The notes: generated by a model not told the origin, from the letters alone. Counted from the first letter of the stretch, positions 33,241 through 42,553 are shown. The stretch is DNA of 64,000 nucleotides from Sphingopyxis witflariensis (GCF_002205635.1 NZ_NISJ01000001.1:62001-126000); one strand, 5' to 3'. Translations and numbers: made by a program.

Positions 33241-35637
33241 GTGATAAAATCGACGTCCGCCACGTTCCTCGCCATGTCCTGCGTCGGGAGCATCATCAGC
33301 GCCCCCGTTATGGCTGCCGATATCGGTGCCGATGCGGGTGCCGAACAGAATGAGCGCGATCGCCGCGAGGAGCGCGAAAGCATCATCGTCAACGGGCAAC
33401 ATTATCAGACCCAGCAGGAATCGCCCAAATCGACGCGTTCGGTGCGCGACACGCCGCAGACCGTCACCGTGATCACCGGCGAAACGATCGAGCAGCAAAA
33501 TCTGCTCACACTGCGCGACATGCTATCGACTGTCCCCGGTATCACCTTCGGCGCCGCTGAAGGTGGCTCACCGCCCGCTGACTCGATCACGCTACGCGGC
33601 TATTCGGCTGGTTCGGACATCACGCAAGACGGCGTGCGCGACAGCGGCGCCTATAACCGGTCCGATAATTTCAACATGGAACAGCTCGAAATCGTCAACG
33701 GTGCGAATTCAGTCTATGGCGGCTCGGGTTCGGTCGGTGGGTCGATCAATATCGTCACCAAGCGCCCGCTCGCCGAAACGCGCGTCGTCGGCTCGGCTGG
33801 CATCGGCACCGACAATTATTATCGCGGTTCGATAGACGCCAATGTCCGCGCCAGCGACATGCTCGCTTTTCGCCTGAACGCGATGGTGCACAAGAATGAC
33901 GTGCCTGGTCGCGACGTCGAGAAATATGAGCGCTGGGGTGTCGCTCCCTCGGTCACGCTGGGTGTCGGCGGCCCGACCAGTCTGACCCTGCAATATCTGC
34001 ATCAGGAAGACGACAATATCCCGCAATATGGCGTGCCCTATTATACCGTCGCGGGCGGGATGATCCCCGGCGTCGATCGCAGCGACTATTTCGGCTATCG
34101 CAACATCGACACGCAGGACATCACTGTCGATCAGGCGACGCTGACCTTCGAACATGAGATCAGCGATGCGGTGTCGATCCGCAATCTGTCGCGCTGGCAG
34201 CAGGTCAGCCAACTCACCATCGTAGGACCGCCGCAGGGCACCTATTGCCTTGCAACGGGCGTCACACCGACGGGTGGCAGTTGCACCGTCAATGTCACCG
34301 GCATAGGCAACGTTACCGTCCCCAACGGCTATTATCTCGTCGGCGGACCGCGCGGAAACCTGCGCGATTCGCAGAATGAAATCATGTATAATCAGCTCGA
34401 CCTGCGCGCGGTGTTCAACACGGGCGCGATCGAGCATACGTTGGTCGCGGGCGCCTCGGCGAGCTGGGAAAAATATACCCTCTCGACCGGAAACGTCTAT
34501 CGCAACCCGAATGGAACGGTCGCCAATGCGGCCTTCCCGCTGATCAATTTCGGTAATCCAAACGAGATCGTCCCCGGCCCCGCCGGCCCGGGCCGCGTTT
34601 ATGGCAGCAATGTCTATACAGGACCGGTCAACTTCTTCGAAAGCGGTCGCCAGCGGGGCGAAGTCGACAATTATGCCGTCTATCTGTTCGACGCGATGAA
34701 GATCGGAAAGTTCGAAATCAACGGTGGTGTTCGTTGGGAGCATAACAGCGGCAATTATCGCACCGACGCCGGTGCCGCGGCGACCCTTACCACACCGCAA
34801 GGAGCGATCGTTCCCGGTCCGATCCTGAGCAATTCGGCCGACCTCTTTTCATACCGCCTCGGCCTCGTCTTCAAGCCTGTCGAGGCCGTGACTCTCTACG
34901 CCGCCTTCGGCAATTCGAAGACACCGTCGATCAGTGCGGTCAACGGCGCCTGCACGACCGTCACCTGCAATGTCGATCCCGAAACCGCGCGCAACTATGA
35001 GATTGGCGCGAAGGCAGAAGTGGCGGGCGGAAAACTGCTGCTGGCGGCATCGCTGTTCCGCAACGAGCGCAACCAGTATAAGGTCGCATCGAACGACGTC
35101 GACAGCCCCGATCAGGTACTCGACGGCAAATCGCGGGTCGACGGGATCGCGCTGAGCGTCATCGGCAAGATCACCCCGCAATGGTCGATAACCGCAAACT
35201 ACACCTATCTCGACGGGAGTTTGCGCCAGTCGGTGTCCGATTTATGCCTTGCCAATCCCGGTACCACCGGCTGTGCGAACAGCGTGACCGTACCCGACCC
35301 GGCACGCGGCGCAGCGTTTCAGCAGACGCCGAAACATTCAGGCAGCCTGTTCACGACCTACGAGTTTCCGTTCGGCCTGACCCTGGGTTACAGCATGACC
35401 TATCAGGGCAGCTTCGCGCTGAATCTGCCGACACTCGCGGCGCCGACGGTCTATCGGTCGAAGGATTATCTGATCCACAGCGCCTATGTCGCCTATAGCG
35501 TGACCGACAGCCTGAAGGCCCAGCTCAATGTGAAGAATTTCACCGACGAGCTCTACTTCACGCGGATCCGCAGCAATGGCTGGGCAGCCCCGGGTGACGC
35601 GCGCGCCGCTATCTTCTCGCTGAGCTATACCTATTGA
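33241..35637 (+). CDS. TonB-dependent siderophore receptor
   Basis: A 798-residue outer-membrane receptor starting at GTG with a signal peptide ending APVMAAD. The plug domain starts with a SIIVNGQHY box and TRSVRDTPQTVTVITGETIE, then LRDMLSTVPGITFGAAEGG, DSITLRGYSAGSDITQDGVR and VYGGSGSVGGSINIVTKRPL. The barrel ends YFTRIRSNGWAAPGDARAAI and FSLSYTY with a terminal aromatic. Features match FhuA/FepA/CirA-like ferric-siderophore receptors; the ligand is not known. The Fur box upstream and the PiuC-type gene downstream support a role in iron uptake. Confidence 0.94.
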   Translation: MIKSTSATFLAMSCVGSIISAPVMAADIGADAGAEQNERDRREERESIIVNGQHYQTQQESPKSTRSVRDTPQTVTVITGETIEQQNLLTLRDMLSTVPGITFGAAEGGSPPADSITLRGYSAGSDITQDGVRDSGAYNRSDNFNMEQLEIVNGANSVYGGSGSVGGSINIVTKRPLAETRVVGSAGIGTDNYYRGSIDANVRASDMLAFRLNAMVHKNDVPGRDVEKYERWGVAPSVTLGVGGPTSLTLQYLHQEDDNIPQYGVPYYTVAGGMIPGVDRSDYFGYRNIDTQDITVDQATLTFEHEISDAVSIRNLSRWQQVSQLTIVGPPQGTYCLATGVTPTGGSCTVNVTGIGNVTVPNGYYLVGGPRGNLRDSQNEIMYNQLDLRAVFNTGAIEHTLVAGASASWEKYTLSTGNVYRNPNGTVANAAFPLINFGNPNEIVPGPAGPGRVYGSNVYTGPVNFFESGRQRGEVDNYAVYLFDAMKIGKFEINGGVRWEHNSGNYRTDAGAAATLTTPQGAIVPGPILSNSADLFSYRLGLVFKPVEAVTLYAAFGNSKTPSISAVNGACTTVTCNVDPETARNYEIGAKAEVAGGKLLLAASLFRNERNQYKVASNDVDSPDQVLDGKSRVDGIALSVIGKITPQWSITANYTYLDGSLRQSVSDLCLANPGTTGCANSVTVPDPARGAAFQQTPKHSGSLFTTYEFPFGLTLGYSMTYQGSFALNLPTLAAPTVYRSKDYLIHSAYVAYSVTDSLKAQLNVKNFTDELYFTRIRSNGWAAPGDARAAIFSLSYTY

Positions 35638-35736
35638 TCATTGGGCGGGAGCAGGAGTTGCGCTCATGTTCCCGCCATTGATCGTACGTCCGACCTATGG
35701 CAGCGAACAGCGGCATCGCCGAAGGGACATTCCGCC

Positions 35737-36420
35737 ATGTTGATCGCCATCCCCGACCTGCTCTCGGCCGACGAGCTCGGCGAAATCCGCCAGACCATCG
35801 ACGCCGCAGATTGGATCGACGGCAATGTAACCTCGGGCCATCAGTCCGCACTGGCCAAGAACAACGAACAATTGCCCGAGGACAGCGACGCCGCACAACG
35901 CGCGGGCCGGATGATCCTCGACGCTCTGGGGCGGTCGCCGCTATTCTTTGCATCGTCGCTCCCGCTCAGGATTTTTCCGCCGCTGTTCAACCGCTATGGC
36001 GAGGGGCAGGAGTTCGACATTCATGTCGACAATGCCATCCGCATCAAGCGCGGCAGCGAATTCCGCATCCGCAGCGACCTGTCGGTCACGCTGTTCCTTG
36101 AGGCACCCGAGGATTATGATGGCGGCGAACTGATCGTCGAAGATCATTACGGGGCGCAGCGGGTCAAGCTGCCCGCCGGCCATGCGGTCGTCTATCCATC
36201 GTCGAGCCTGCACAAGGTCACACCCGTGACCCGCGGACGGCGCGTCGCCTCCTTCTTCTGGCTCCAGTCGATGGTTCGAGATGCCGAGGCGCGGCGCCTG
36301 CTGTTCGACCTCGATCGTTCGGTGCAGCGCCTGACCGGCGAGCTCGGCGGCAAGGACCGCTCGGTAATCGAACTTACCGGCGTTTATCACAATCTGCTGC
36401 GACGCTGGGCCGACAGCTAG
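35737..36420 (+). CDS. Fe(II)/2-oxoglutarate-dependent hydroxylase, PiuC/PKHD type
   Basis: A 228-residue cytoplasmic dioxygenase with iron ligands in [10 protein letters not shown] (H-x-D) and [14 protein letters not shown] (distal His), and the 2-oxoglutarate-binding Arg in the latter. The N-terminus ([20 protein letters not shown]) and C-terminus ([15 protein letters not shown]) match PKHD-type hydroxylases of the PiuC/YbiX family, commonly encoded beside TonB-dependent siderophore receptors. The target remains unclear. It converges on apbE, overlapping by 4 nt. Confidence 0.92.
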   Translation: MLIAIPDLLSADELGEIRQTIDAADWIDGNVTSGHQSALAKNNEQLPEDSDAAQRAGRMILDALGRSPLFFASSLPLRIFPPLFNRYGEGQEFDIHVDNAIRIKRGSEFRIRSDLSVTLFLEAPEDYDGGELIVEDHYGAQRVKLPAGHAVVYPSSSLHKVTPVTRGRRVASFFWLQSMVRDAEARRLLFDLDRSVQRLTGELGGKDRSVIELTGVYHNLLRRWADS

Positions 36421-37364
36421 TCCAGCATCGCGCACCAGCCGCGCGACAGATATTCGCGTTCTCCTGCGATCACACAGGCCGCGAGGCCTTGCGCGTCGGC
36501 GCGTGCAATCGCTCCCTGCGCCCCCAGCACGGTGAGCGCGGTCGCCCAGCCATCGGCCATCATGCAGCTGCGGTGCAGCACCGTGACCGAAGAAATATTA
36601 TGAACGATCGGGCGTCCGGTTCGTGGATCGAAACTGTGCGAATAACGTACTCCATCGACCTCGAAACCCCGGCGATAATTTCCCGAAGTGGCGACCGACA
36701 GGTCGTGAAGCGCGACGCGATACGGCGCGAGTGATGAGGAAGGCGGGATTTCGGTATCGACCCACCAGGGCTGGCCGTCGGGCCTGATCCCCTCACCGCG
36801 CAGTTCGCCGCCGACCTCGATCAGGAAGTGGCGGACGCCCTGCCCCAGCAGCCATTCGGCGGCCAGATCGACGGCATAGCCCTTGGCGATGCCAGACAGG
36901 TCGAGCGCAGCGCCCTCGGTCCGGCGAATACGGCATTCTTGCGGGTCAAAATCGATCGAATGATTGGCGGGCCCTGCAGCGGCAGTCGGTATCGCATCGA
37001 TAGGTCCTGCACTACCGAATCCCCATTGCTCAGTATGGCGGCCAAGGCACGGATCAAAGGCGCCATCGCTTATTCGCGCGATATCGAGCGCGGCGCAGAT
37101 CACAGCGGCAAATTCGGCCGGGATCGTCTGCCACATATTCGGCGGAGCCCGATTAAAGCGCGAGAGGTCGGACGTCGCTTCCCACTGGCTCATCTGTTCG
37201 ACGACGCGGTCGAACCGCGCCTGCACAGCCGCAGCCGCACCCACAGGCGGTGAGACAGCCTGCAGCGACCAGCTTGTCCCCATTGTCTCGCCGGCGAAAC
37301 TTTCGATCGCCGCCCCGGCGTCGCGCCCCGAAAAGGCTGCGGGCGTCAACGCGCGGGGGATCAA
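36417..37364 (-). CDS. apbE: FAD:protein FMN transferase ApbE
   Basis: ApbE covalently attaches FMN from FAD to Ser/Thr of extracytoplasmic proteins. The 315-residue protein shows [63 protein letters not shown] and the Mg/FAD motif [20 protein letters not shown], with [13 protein letters not shown] near the end. The only plausible start is TTG at 37364 ([11 protein letters not shown]), 12 nt after the DUF4198 stop. No clear signal peptide or lipobox, so it may act inside or its N-terminus may be mis-set. It is the last gene of the PepSY-DUF2271-DUF4198-apbE operon. Confidence 0.92.
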   Translation of the reverse strand: MIPRALTPAAFSGRDAGAAIESFAGETMGTSWSLQAVSPPVGAAAAVQARFDRVVEQMSQWEATSDLSRFNRAPPNMWQTIPAEFAAVICAALDIARISDGAFDPCLGRHTEQWGFGSAGPIDAIPTAAAGPANHSIDFDPQECRIRRTEGAALDLSGIAKGYAVDLAAEWLLGQGVRHFLIEVGGELRGEGIRPDGQPWWVDTEIPPSSSLAPYRVALHDLSVATSGNYRRGFEVDGVRYSHSFDPRTGRPIVHNISSVTVLHRSCMMADGWATALTVLGAQGAIARADAQGLAACVIAGEREYLSRGWCAMLD

Positions 37365-37375
37365 TATGCGATCGG

Positions 37376-38212
37376 TCAGGGCGCGAGCACTTCCAGGGTC
37401 GTGGCATAGCTTGCGCGCCGCTGCAGCGGCGGCTCGCCGGTCGCGCCTTCGGCGCGCTCGGTCTGCGGCGTCGTGACGTTAAGCCAGTACATGCCGGCTT
37501 CGGTCCAGTTCACCTCGACCTTGCCCTGGCTATCGGTCTTGAGGTTTATTTCGCCCAGTTGGTTTCGATAGCGAATGCCGCCCGGAATCACCGTGACCGA
37601 CAGGCCCGCTGCGGGCTTGCCGTCGAGCAGGAACTGGAAGCTCGCGGTTTCGCCGGCGATCAGATCATTCGGGTGTGTGACCGGTGCGAGCTCGATGCCC
37701 TTGCCGGTCGGCTTGAACAGCGTCGTCGTCGGTTCGCCCACGGTCACGAAAATCTCGTTGCGATTGTTCGATTCAGCGGTCTTTACATTGGTTGCGCCGG
37801 CCGGAAGGCGTTCGGCCAGATTGGCGGTGGTCGTCCCACGCGGCAGACGCTCGGTCTTGCCGCCCAGGTCATAGCTGCCCATGAGGCCGTCGGATACCGA
37901 CGCGATCCGCCAGGTTCCCTTTTGCGTCAGATGAACGTCGAAGGTGCTGCGATAGCGGCCTGTCGCCTTATTCTCGATCGCGGTCTCGGTCCCGTCGGGC
38001 GCCCACGCCTTGACCGCGTCGAGGCGCAACGGCTGATGCTCGAAGTAGAAGAGGTCGTTCGATACTGCGGCGTCGACGGTCACCCAGACATCATCGCCCG
38101 ACAGCACGGTCGATGATGGCAACATCCACTGCCGGTGTGCGCTCGCGGGAACGACGGCGATCGCGGCCAGCGCGACGGTCGCGGCGAAACCCAAAATCTT
38201 CCTGTTCATCAT
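37376..38212 (-). CDS. DUF4198 periplasmic protein
   Basis: A 278-residue exported protein with signal peptide ending VVPASAH. The mature N-terminus HRQWMLPSSTVLSGDDVWVT and the pattern VSNDLFYFEHQPLRL are typical of DUF4198, a carboxypeptidase-regulatory-like beta-sandwich family; the last third (GLSVTVIPGGIRYRNQLGEI, GKVEVNWTEAGMYWLNVTTP) is a second sandwich. DUF4198 proteins often accompany metal or flavin redox genes; here the partners are DUF2271, PepSY and ApbE. The function is unknown. AGGACAGG precedes the start. Confidence 0.88.
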   Translation of the reverse strand: MMNRKILGFAATVALAAIAVVPASAHRQWMLPSSTVLSGDDVWVTVDAAVSNDLFYFEHQPLRLDAVKAWAPDGTETAIENKATGRYRSTFDVHLTQKGTWRIASVSDGLMGSYDLGGKTERLPRGTTTANLAERLPAGATNVKTAESNNRNEIFVTVGEPTTTLFKPTGKGIELAPVTHPNDLIAGETASFQFLLDGKPAAGLSVTVIPGGIRYRNQLGEINLKTDSQGKVEVNWTEAGMYWLNVTTPQTERAEGATGEPPLQRRASYATTLEVLAP

Positions 38213-38230
38213 CCTGTCCTTTTTTCTGCC

Positions 38231-38761
38231 TTAGCGGAAGGAGACCGAAACGGTCCCCAGCTCGGTCGTCCCCACAGCGCGTCCCCCGGCCCCGGCCTTA
38301 CCCGGCCAGGTAAAGGGAATACGCAACACTTCGCGGCCGCCAACTTCGCGCGAGGCTTCGATCAGCAGCGTATATTGACCGGGTGCCAACGCACCGAGTT
38401 GGGCGCGCGTGAAGGATATTTTGTGCGTTCCGGGCGCGCGGGTCGCGCCGGTGATACCGTTGGCGGGGAAGGTCAGCGACCGCCCCGATGCACGCCACCA
38501 TTGGCGAACATCGCGGAGCCACTTCGTGCCTTCATTCGCCTTCATGTCATGGTCGTACCAGACCGCGACCGTCTTCGCGCTCGCGCCCGGCTTTTCGACC
38601 CAGAAGGCAATGTACGGCTTGTGATATTCGGCGACCTTCAGCCGCGGGATGCTGATCGTGACATCCATGACGCCGGGCGCGGCGGCGATGGCCGGCGTAG
38701 CAAGGGCCGTCGCGAGGCCGGCGGAGCCGCCGATCAGGAGGGCGCTGTAGGAAAGCTGCAT
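38231..38761 (-). CDS. DUF2271 periplasmic protein, candidate flavinylated
   Basis: A 176-residue exported protein, start MQLSYSALL with AGGAG six nt upstream and a signal peptide ending ATPAIAAA. DUF2271 signatures: VMDVTISIPRL, YIAFWVEKPGASAKTVAVWY, TKWLRDVRQWWRASG and APGQYTLLIEASREVGG. It contains ITGATRAPGTHK, whose TGAT matches the [ST]-G-A-[ST] flavinylation motif of ApbE substrates, so it is a good candidate FMN acceptor for the apbE product two genes downstream. Electron acceptor and donor are inferred only. Confidence 0.88.
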   Translation of the reverse strand: MQLSYSALLIGGSAGLATALATPAIAAAPGVMDVTISIPRLKVAEYHKPYIAFWVEKPGASAKTVAVWYDHDMKANEGTKWLRDVRQWWRASGRSLTFPANGITGATRAPGTHKISFTRAQLGALAPGQYTLLIEASREVGGREVLRIPFTWPGKAGAGGRAVGTTELGTVSVSFR

Positions 38762-38771
38762 CGAAATTCTC

Positions 38772-39419
38772 CTAATGAATGAAGATGACGGCGATGACCG
38801 CCGGAATGACAACCCCCGCGCCCACGAGCGGCCATGTGCTTTTCCGCTTGGCCGAATGAAGTTGCAGCAGGAAAAGGCCGGTGATCGCGAAGACCAGGCA
38901 GGCGCCCGCGAAAATGTCGATGAACAGGCTCCACTCCCCGCCCGAATTGCGGCCCTTGTGAAGATCGTTGAGGTAGGAAATCCAGCCGCGGCTGGTAATT
39001 TCGGCGCTCGCCTCGCCGGTTGCGAGGTCGATCGCGACCCACGCGTCGCCGCCGGGCCGCGGTGCGGCCAGATAGACTTCTTCGGCCGACCATTCGGCCT
39101 CTGCCCCCGCGCGCACGGGGAAATTCGCCTCGACCCACTGTACGACCGGCGCTGGCAGCGGCGCCTTTGCGTCAGTCGGGACGGCGGCGGCGAGTTGTTT
39201 CAGCAGCGGCGCTGGCAGGGTCCCCGCCTTTTGGGAGATGATCGGTGTGCCTTCGATATCGGCGGCATGGTTCAGCGTGAAACCGGTGATCGCGAACAGC
39301 AGCAGGCCGATCAGGCTGATCGCCGAGCTCATCCAATGCCAGGTGTGGAGTTGCTTGAGCCAAAAGCTCTTGCTGCTCTTCTTCTTGGTCGCGGGTCGCG
39401 GGGAGGTTATCTGGTGCAT
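38772..39419 (-). CDS. PepSY-associated transmembrane protein
   Basis: A 215-residue inner-membrane protein. It has a basic N-tail (TKKKSSKSFWLKQLHTWHWM), TM1 (MSSAISLIGLLLFAITGFTL) with conserved NHAADIEG, a ~100-residue periplasmic PepSY-like domain (VYLAAPRPGGDAWVAIDLAT, GWISYLNDLHKGRN) and TM2-TM3 (FIDIFAGACLVFAITGLFLL, then VGAGVVIPAVIAVIFIH). The HTWHW and LHKG histidines are typical of PepSY membrane proteins thought to pass electrons across the membrane. First gene of the operon, downstream of a Fur-type box. Confidence 0.9.
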   Translation of the reverse strand: MHQITSPRPATKKKSSKSFWLKQLHTWHWMSSAISLIGLLLFAITGFTLNHAADIEGTPIISQKAGTLPAPLLKQLAAAVPTDAKAPLPAPVVQWVEANFPVRAGAEAEWSAEEVYLAAPRPGGDAWVAIDLATGEASAEITSRGWISYLNDLHKGRNSGGEWSLFIDIFAGACLVFAITGLFLLQLHSAKRKSTWPLVGAGVVIPAVIAVIFIH

Positions 39420-39456
39420 GCGGACAATCTGATCTGGAAGGACCAGCGGGCACTAT

Positions 39457-39471
39457 CGAGAACGATTCGCA
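39457..39471. promoter_or_regulatory. Fur-type operator upstream of PepSY/apbE operon
   Basis: CGAGAACGATTCGCA; on the minus strand TGCGAATCGTTCTCG, a 7-1-7 site closely matching the box at 33163 (TGCGAATAATTCTCA). It lies 38 bp before the PepSY gene start. Two similar boxes facing the same cluster support joint iron control. Confidence 0.68.
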
Positions 39472-39563
39472 ATTACAACAACTATCGACGCTTTTTCTCA
39501 CCCTTGATCATCGGTGAAAAAAGCCGCTGCGTCGGCAAGGGTGTAGATGGAAACGCGATAGCA

Positions 39564-40262
39564 TCAGCTATCCAGCTCAGCGAGCCACTGGCCAATCATC
39601 CTCTGGCCCGCAGCAACGGCCACGGGACCAAATGCGGCGTGATCGGCCCGCATCTCGGCATCGCTACGCCCCGCCTCGATCAATGCCCCCGGCCATTGAC
39701 GCACCCATTCTTCAAATCGTGGATCGCAACCCATTTCGGCATGAAACTGTAGCGCCAATATATTCGGCCCGCGCCGAAAAGCCTGATGAGCATAAGCCTG
39801 AGTCGAACCGAGCAACTCCACTCCGTCGGGCAGATCGAACGTATCACCATGCCAATGGAGAAGCGGAACTCCGTCGAGGTGGCGAAGTGGAGACGCCGGA
39901 TCGACGAAGCTCAGCGCGTGAAAGCCGACTTCCTTGACCGGCCCTTCGTAAACCGGCGCGCCAAGTGCCGCCGCTATCATCTGTGCGCCAAAGCATACGC
40001 CGAGCGTCGGCAGGCCGGCCTCGAGCCGCCGGGCAAGGCGACGCAACTGGCATGATATCCAGGGATATTGATGTTGCTCATAGACCCCCATCGGTCCGCC
40101 CATCATGATCAACAGATCAGGATCGCAAAGATCGACCGCGCTGAACGCGGGATCGTCCACATCGACCCGGTCGAGTTGATATCCGGCCGCTTCAACGGGT
40201 TCGCGATAACCCGAAATCCCTTCGTGCGGCACGTGGCGGATAATGAGTCCCTTTTTGGTCAT
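39564..40262 (-). CDS. class I glutamine amidotransferase-like protein
   Basis: A 232-residue GATase1 domain protein resembling the free-standing GMP-synthase-like group. The nucleophile elbow is PTLGVCFGAQMIAAALGAP (Cys) and the His-Glu pair is in LALQFHAEMGCDPRFE. An early MMGGPMGVYEQHQYPW forms the oxyanion strand. No synthetase domain is fused or adjacent, so the acceptor reaction is unknown. It is divergent from the aminotransferase at 40575. Confidence 0.9.
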   Translation of the reverse strand: MTKKGLIIRHVPHEGISGYREPVEAAGYQLDRVDVDDPAFSAVDLCDPDLLIMMGGPMGVYEQHQYPWISCQLRRLARRLEAGLPTLGVCFGAQMIAAALGAPVYEGPVKEVGFHALSFVDPASPLRHLDGVPLLHWHGDTFDLPDGVELLGSTQAYAHQAFRRGPNILALQFHAEMGCDPRFEEWVRQWPGALIEAGRSDAEMRADHAAFGPVAVAAGQRMIGQWLAELDS

Positions 40263-40574
40263 CTTGCGGTGTCGATTGCCCTGGGCCGTATGGCGATGAA
40301 TGGAGGCTTTGCTACGATGTTTTGAACGCCACCTGTCTAACCAAAGGAAGCGGCCGCTGTCACTCTACTAAAGCAGTAGAGATACTGTCACGACCCGTAG
40401 CTGAGCTTGGCTCCCCCCCTGCGACCGGCCGCCGCTTCCCCAATCATCGCCGGACGCAGCCATGCCATTCCTGCGATCTAACGGCATCTTAATATTGCCG
40501 CGGACTTGACTAAACCGGCTGAAGCGGCACGAGCGGGGCATCCCCTCTTCCCAATCTGGAAATTGATTGCCGCT
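40263..40574. other. divergent intergenic region with hairpin
   Basis: 312 bp between the amidotransferase and aminotransferase starts, no gene. It holds CTCTACT (40363-40369)/AGTAGAG (40375-40381), a perfect 7-bp inverted repeat with a 5-base loop, flanked on both sides by TGTCAC. It may be a regulator site or part of an overlapping promoter pair; nothing else recognisable is seen. Confidence 0.4.
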
Positions 40575-41744
40575 ATGACGCACAACCGCATCACCGACGA
40601 TATCGCCCCGTTTCGCGCCATCGAGATCAGTCAGCTGGCGCAGAAGATGCGCCGCGACGGCGGATCGATCATCCATATGGAGTTCGGCCAGCCATCCGAA
40701 GGCGCGCCGCAGGGCGCCGTCGCCGCGACGATCAACGCGCTCGGCAACGACGCCAGCATGATGGGATATTGGGAAAGCGCGCCACTGCGCGAACGCATCG
40801 CCCGCCATTACCGCGAACAATATGGCGTCGATGTCGGCCCCGAACAGATTATCCTGACCTGCGGCGCGTCGCCCGCGCTTGTCCTCGCGCTTCTTACCGT
40901 CTTCAAGCCAGGCAGTCGCGTCATGACAGCGAGGCCCGGCTATGTCGCCTATCGCAATTCGCTGCGCGCGCTCTCAATGGCGCCGGTCGAGGTCGCCTGC
41001 GGCGCAGAGGATCGTTTCCAGATCAACGCCCGCCACATTCGCGAGGCAGCGGAGGCTCCCGACGGCCTGATCGTCGCCAGCCCGGCCAATCCGACCGGTA
41101 CGATCATCCCGCCGCACGAACTTGCCGACATTGTTGCGGCTTGCAAGGAACGCAACGTCCAGATCATCTCCGACGAAATCTATCATCGCCTGAGCTATGG
41201 GATCGAAACCCATTCGGTGCTGAGCTATGATCCTGACGCATTCGTCATCAACAGCTTCTCGAAATATTATGGCATGCCCGGCTGGCGCCTCGGCTGGCTC
41301 GTCTGCCCGAAGCCCTATGTCAGCGCGGCGCGCGCGCGCGTCGGAAATCTTTTCCTCTCTCCCCCCGCCCTCAGTCAGCATGCAGCGCTCGCGGCGTTCG
41401 ACTGCGAACCCGAACTCGACGCGCGCGTCGAAGTTTATCGTCGCAATCGGGTCCTGCTGATCGCGACTTTGGAGAAACTCGGCATTACCGATGTCGCCCC
41501 CTCGGACGGCGCGTTCTATATCTATGCTTCGATTGCCCATTTGACCGACGACAGCATCGCATTTTGCAAAAAGCTGCTCGCCGAAACAGGCTTGGCTACC
41601 GCACCGGGTGTCGACTTCGATCCCGAAAATGGACACCGTTTTATCCGTTTCAGCTACGCCTTGACGACCGAGCTCGTCGAAGATGCTTGCCGGCGCTTTA
41701 CAGAATGGATGGAGCGGGAGTTTCTCGCCGCGCGGCACGGCTGA
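40575..41744 (+). CDS. PLP-dependent aminotransferase, class I/II
   Basis: A 389-residue fold-type I aminotransferase: HMEFGQPSEGAPQ, LTCGASPALVLALLTVFKPG, ARPGYVAYRNSLRAL, ASPANPTGTIIP (substrate/PLP Asn), IISDEIYHRLSYG (PLP Asp/Tyr), the Schiff-base lysine in VINSFSKYYGMPGWRLGW, and the distal Arg in HRFIRFSYALTTE. It is close to the aspartate/aromatic aminotransferase subgroup; the substrate is unassigned. The ATG at 40575 is used, since the longer frame start (40506) adds a proline-rich tail without family support. Confidence 0.92.
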   Translation: MTHNRITDDIAPFRAIEISQLAQKMRRDGGSIIHMEFGQPSEGAPQGAVAATINALGNDASMMGYWESAPLRERIARHYREQYGVDVGPEQIILTCGASPALVLALLTVFKPGSRVMTARPGYVAYRNSLRALSMAPVEVACGAEDRFQINARHIREAAEAPDGLIVASPANPTGTIIPPHELADIVAACKERNVQIISDEIYHRLSYGIETHSVLSYDPDAFVINSFSKYYGMPGWRLGWLVCPKPYVSAARARVGNLFLSPPALSQHAALAAFDCEPELDARVEVYRRNRVLLIATLEKLGITDVAPSDGAFYIYASIAHLTDDSIAFCKKLLAETGLATAPGVDFDPENGHRFIRFSYALTTELVEDACRRFTEWMEREFLAARHG

Positions 41745-41886
41745 CCGCGCACTAACGGCCACTTCGCCCATTGACGCGTCATAGAGTCAGGCCTTTCGGC
41801 CCGTGGCGCGTCGGAGCGCGCCTGTCACAATATTGCGCGCGCGCATCGCCTACCGATTCCGTCTGGTTAGTTATCCGTAATCGGCA

Positions 41887-41900
41887 TTGCCAATTCGCAA
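41887..41900. promoter_or_regulatory. candidate Crp/Fnr-type operator
   Basis: TTGCCAATTCGCAA: a 14-bp inverted repeat (TTGC-CAATTC-GCAA), with the spacing of an FNR/FixK box (TTGAT-N4-ATCAA) but degenerate inner bases. It lies 129 bp before the first small exported gene of the Fap-like cluster, whose locus encodes its own Crp/Fnr protein. Binding is inferred from layout only. Confidence 0.4.
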
Positions 41901-42028
41901 AGCCGGGCGACTTGCATCGGACCATCATGGCCTTGTTCGCATCGGTGCGGACAATGGGGAGGATCCGCAACAGGCATGTCTTCCGGCATGGCGCGCTACA
42001 CCCCCTTTTGCGAAAGAAGGAAAAGACC

Positions 42029-42553
42029 ATGATCAGGAAAGTCATGCTTGCGGTGTCGACGCTGACACTCGCTGTCGCCGGAGTACCGGCATTGGCGCAA
42101 CAGAATCAGGATAATGACAACACCACCACCGGCGCGTCGGGCAACCGTAGCGACACGACCGTCGTGAACGACCTCATCGACCTGTTCGTTCAGGACAATG
42201 CCGCCGACACCTATTCGGATGATGACCAGGACAATGACGGCAATGGATCCGGCAACGGAAACAATTTCGTCATTGCCAGCCAGTCCCTGAATGCAGTCAA
42301 CACCAACAAATATCTGGACGAAGTCGTCGATCTGGATGGTGAAGACGGGTCCGAAACTCCGGTCGGCTACAACAGCGGCAACAACTCGATCCGCGGCAAT
42401 GCCTTTGCCGCCTATGCGGGTATCATGAACGCAGCCTGGAACACCGGTATCAATGCCAATACCCAGGCGGCAACCAACATTGCAGCCCAGGGCACCGTGT
42501 CCTTCGGCGAATGCTGTGCAGCCGCTGACGGTGGCGGAGACGGCGGAGACTGA
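42029..42553 (+). CDS. small exported Asn/Asp-rich protein, candidate amyloid-like subunit A
   Basis: A 174-residue protein with signal peptide ending PALAQ, then a very acidic, Asn/Gly-rich chain (SDDDQDNDGNGSGNGN) and a pair of motifs shared with its neighbours: FVIASQSLNAVNTNKYLD (80-97) and GIMNAAWNTGINANTQAATN (131-150). It ends with a vicinal cysteine pair and a Gly/Asp tail (GECCAAADGGGDGGD). No double-glycine processing site precedes the mature region, unlike the other two. Composition and neighbours suggest a polymerising surface protein; I know no characterised homologue. AGAAGGAAAAG lies before the ATG. Confidence 0.78.
   Translation: MIRKVMLAVSTLTLAVAGVPALAQQNQDNDNTTTGASGNRSDTTVVNDLIDLFVQDNAADTYSDDDQDNDGNGSGNGNNFVIASQSLNAVNTNKYLDEVVDLDGEDGSETPVGYNSGNNSIRGNAFAAYAGIMNAAWNTGINANTQAATNIAAQGTVSFGECCAAADGGGDGGD

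Noticed and set aside
33709..34800. A 363-codon minus-strand open frame
   Set aside because: Antisense to the siderophore receptor, which shows plug and barrel motifs in its own frame.
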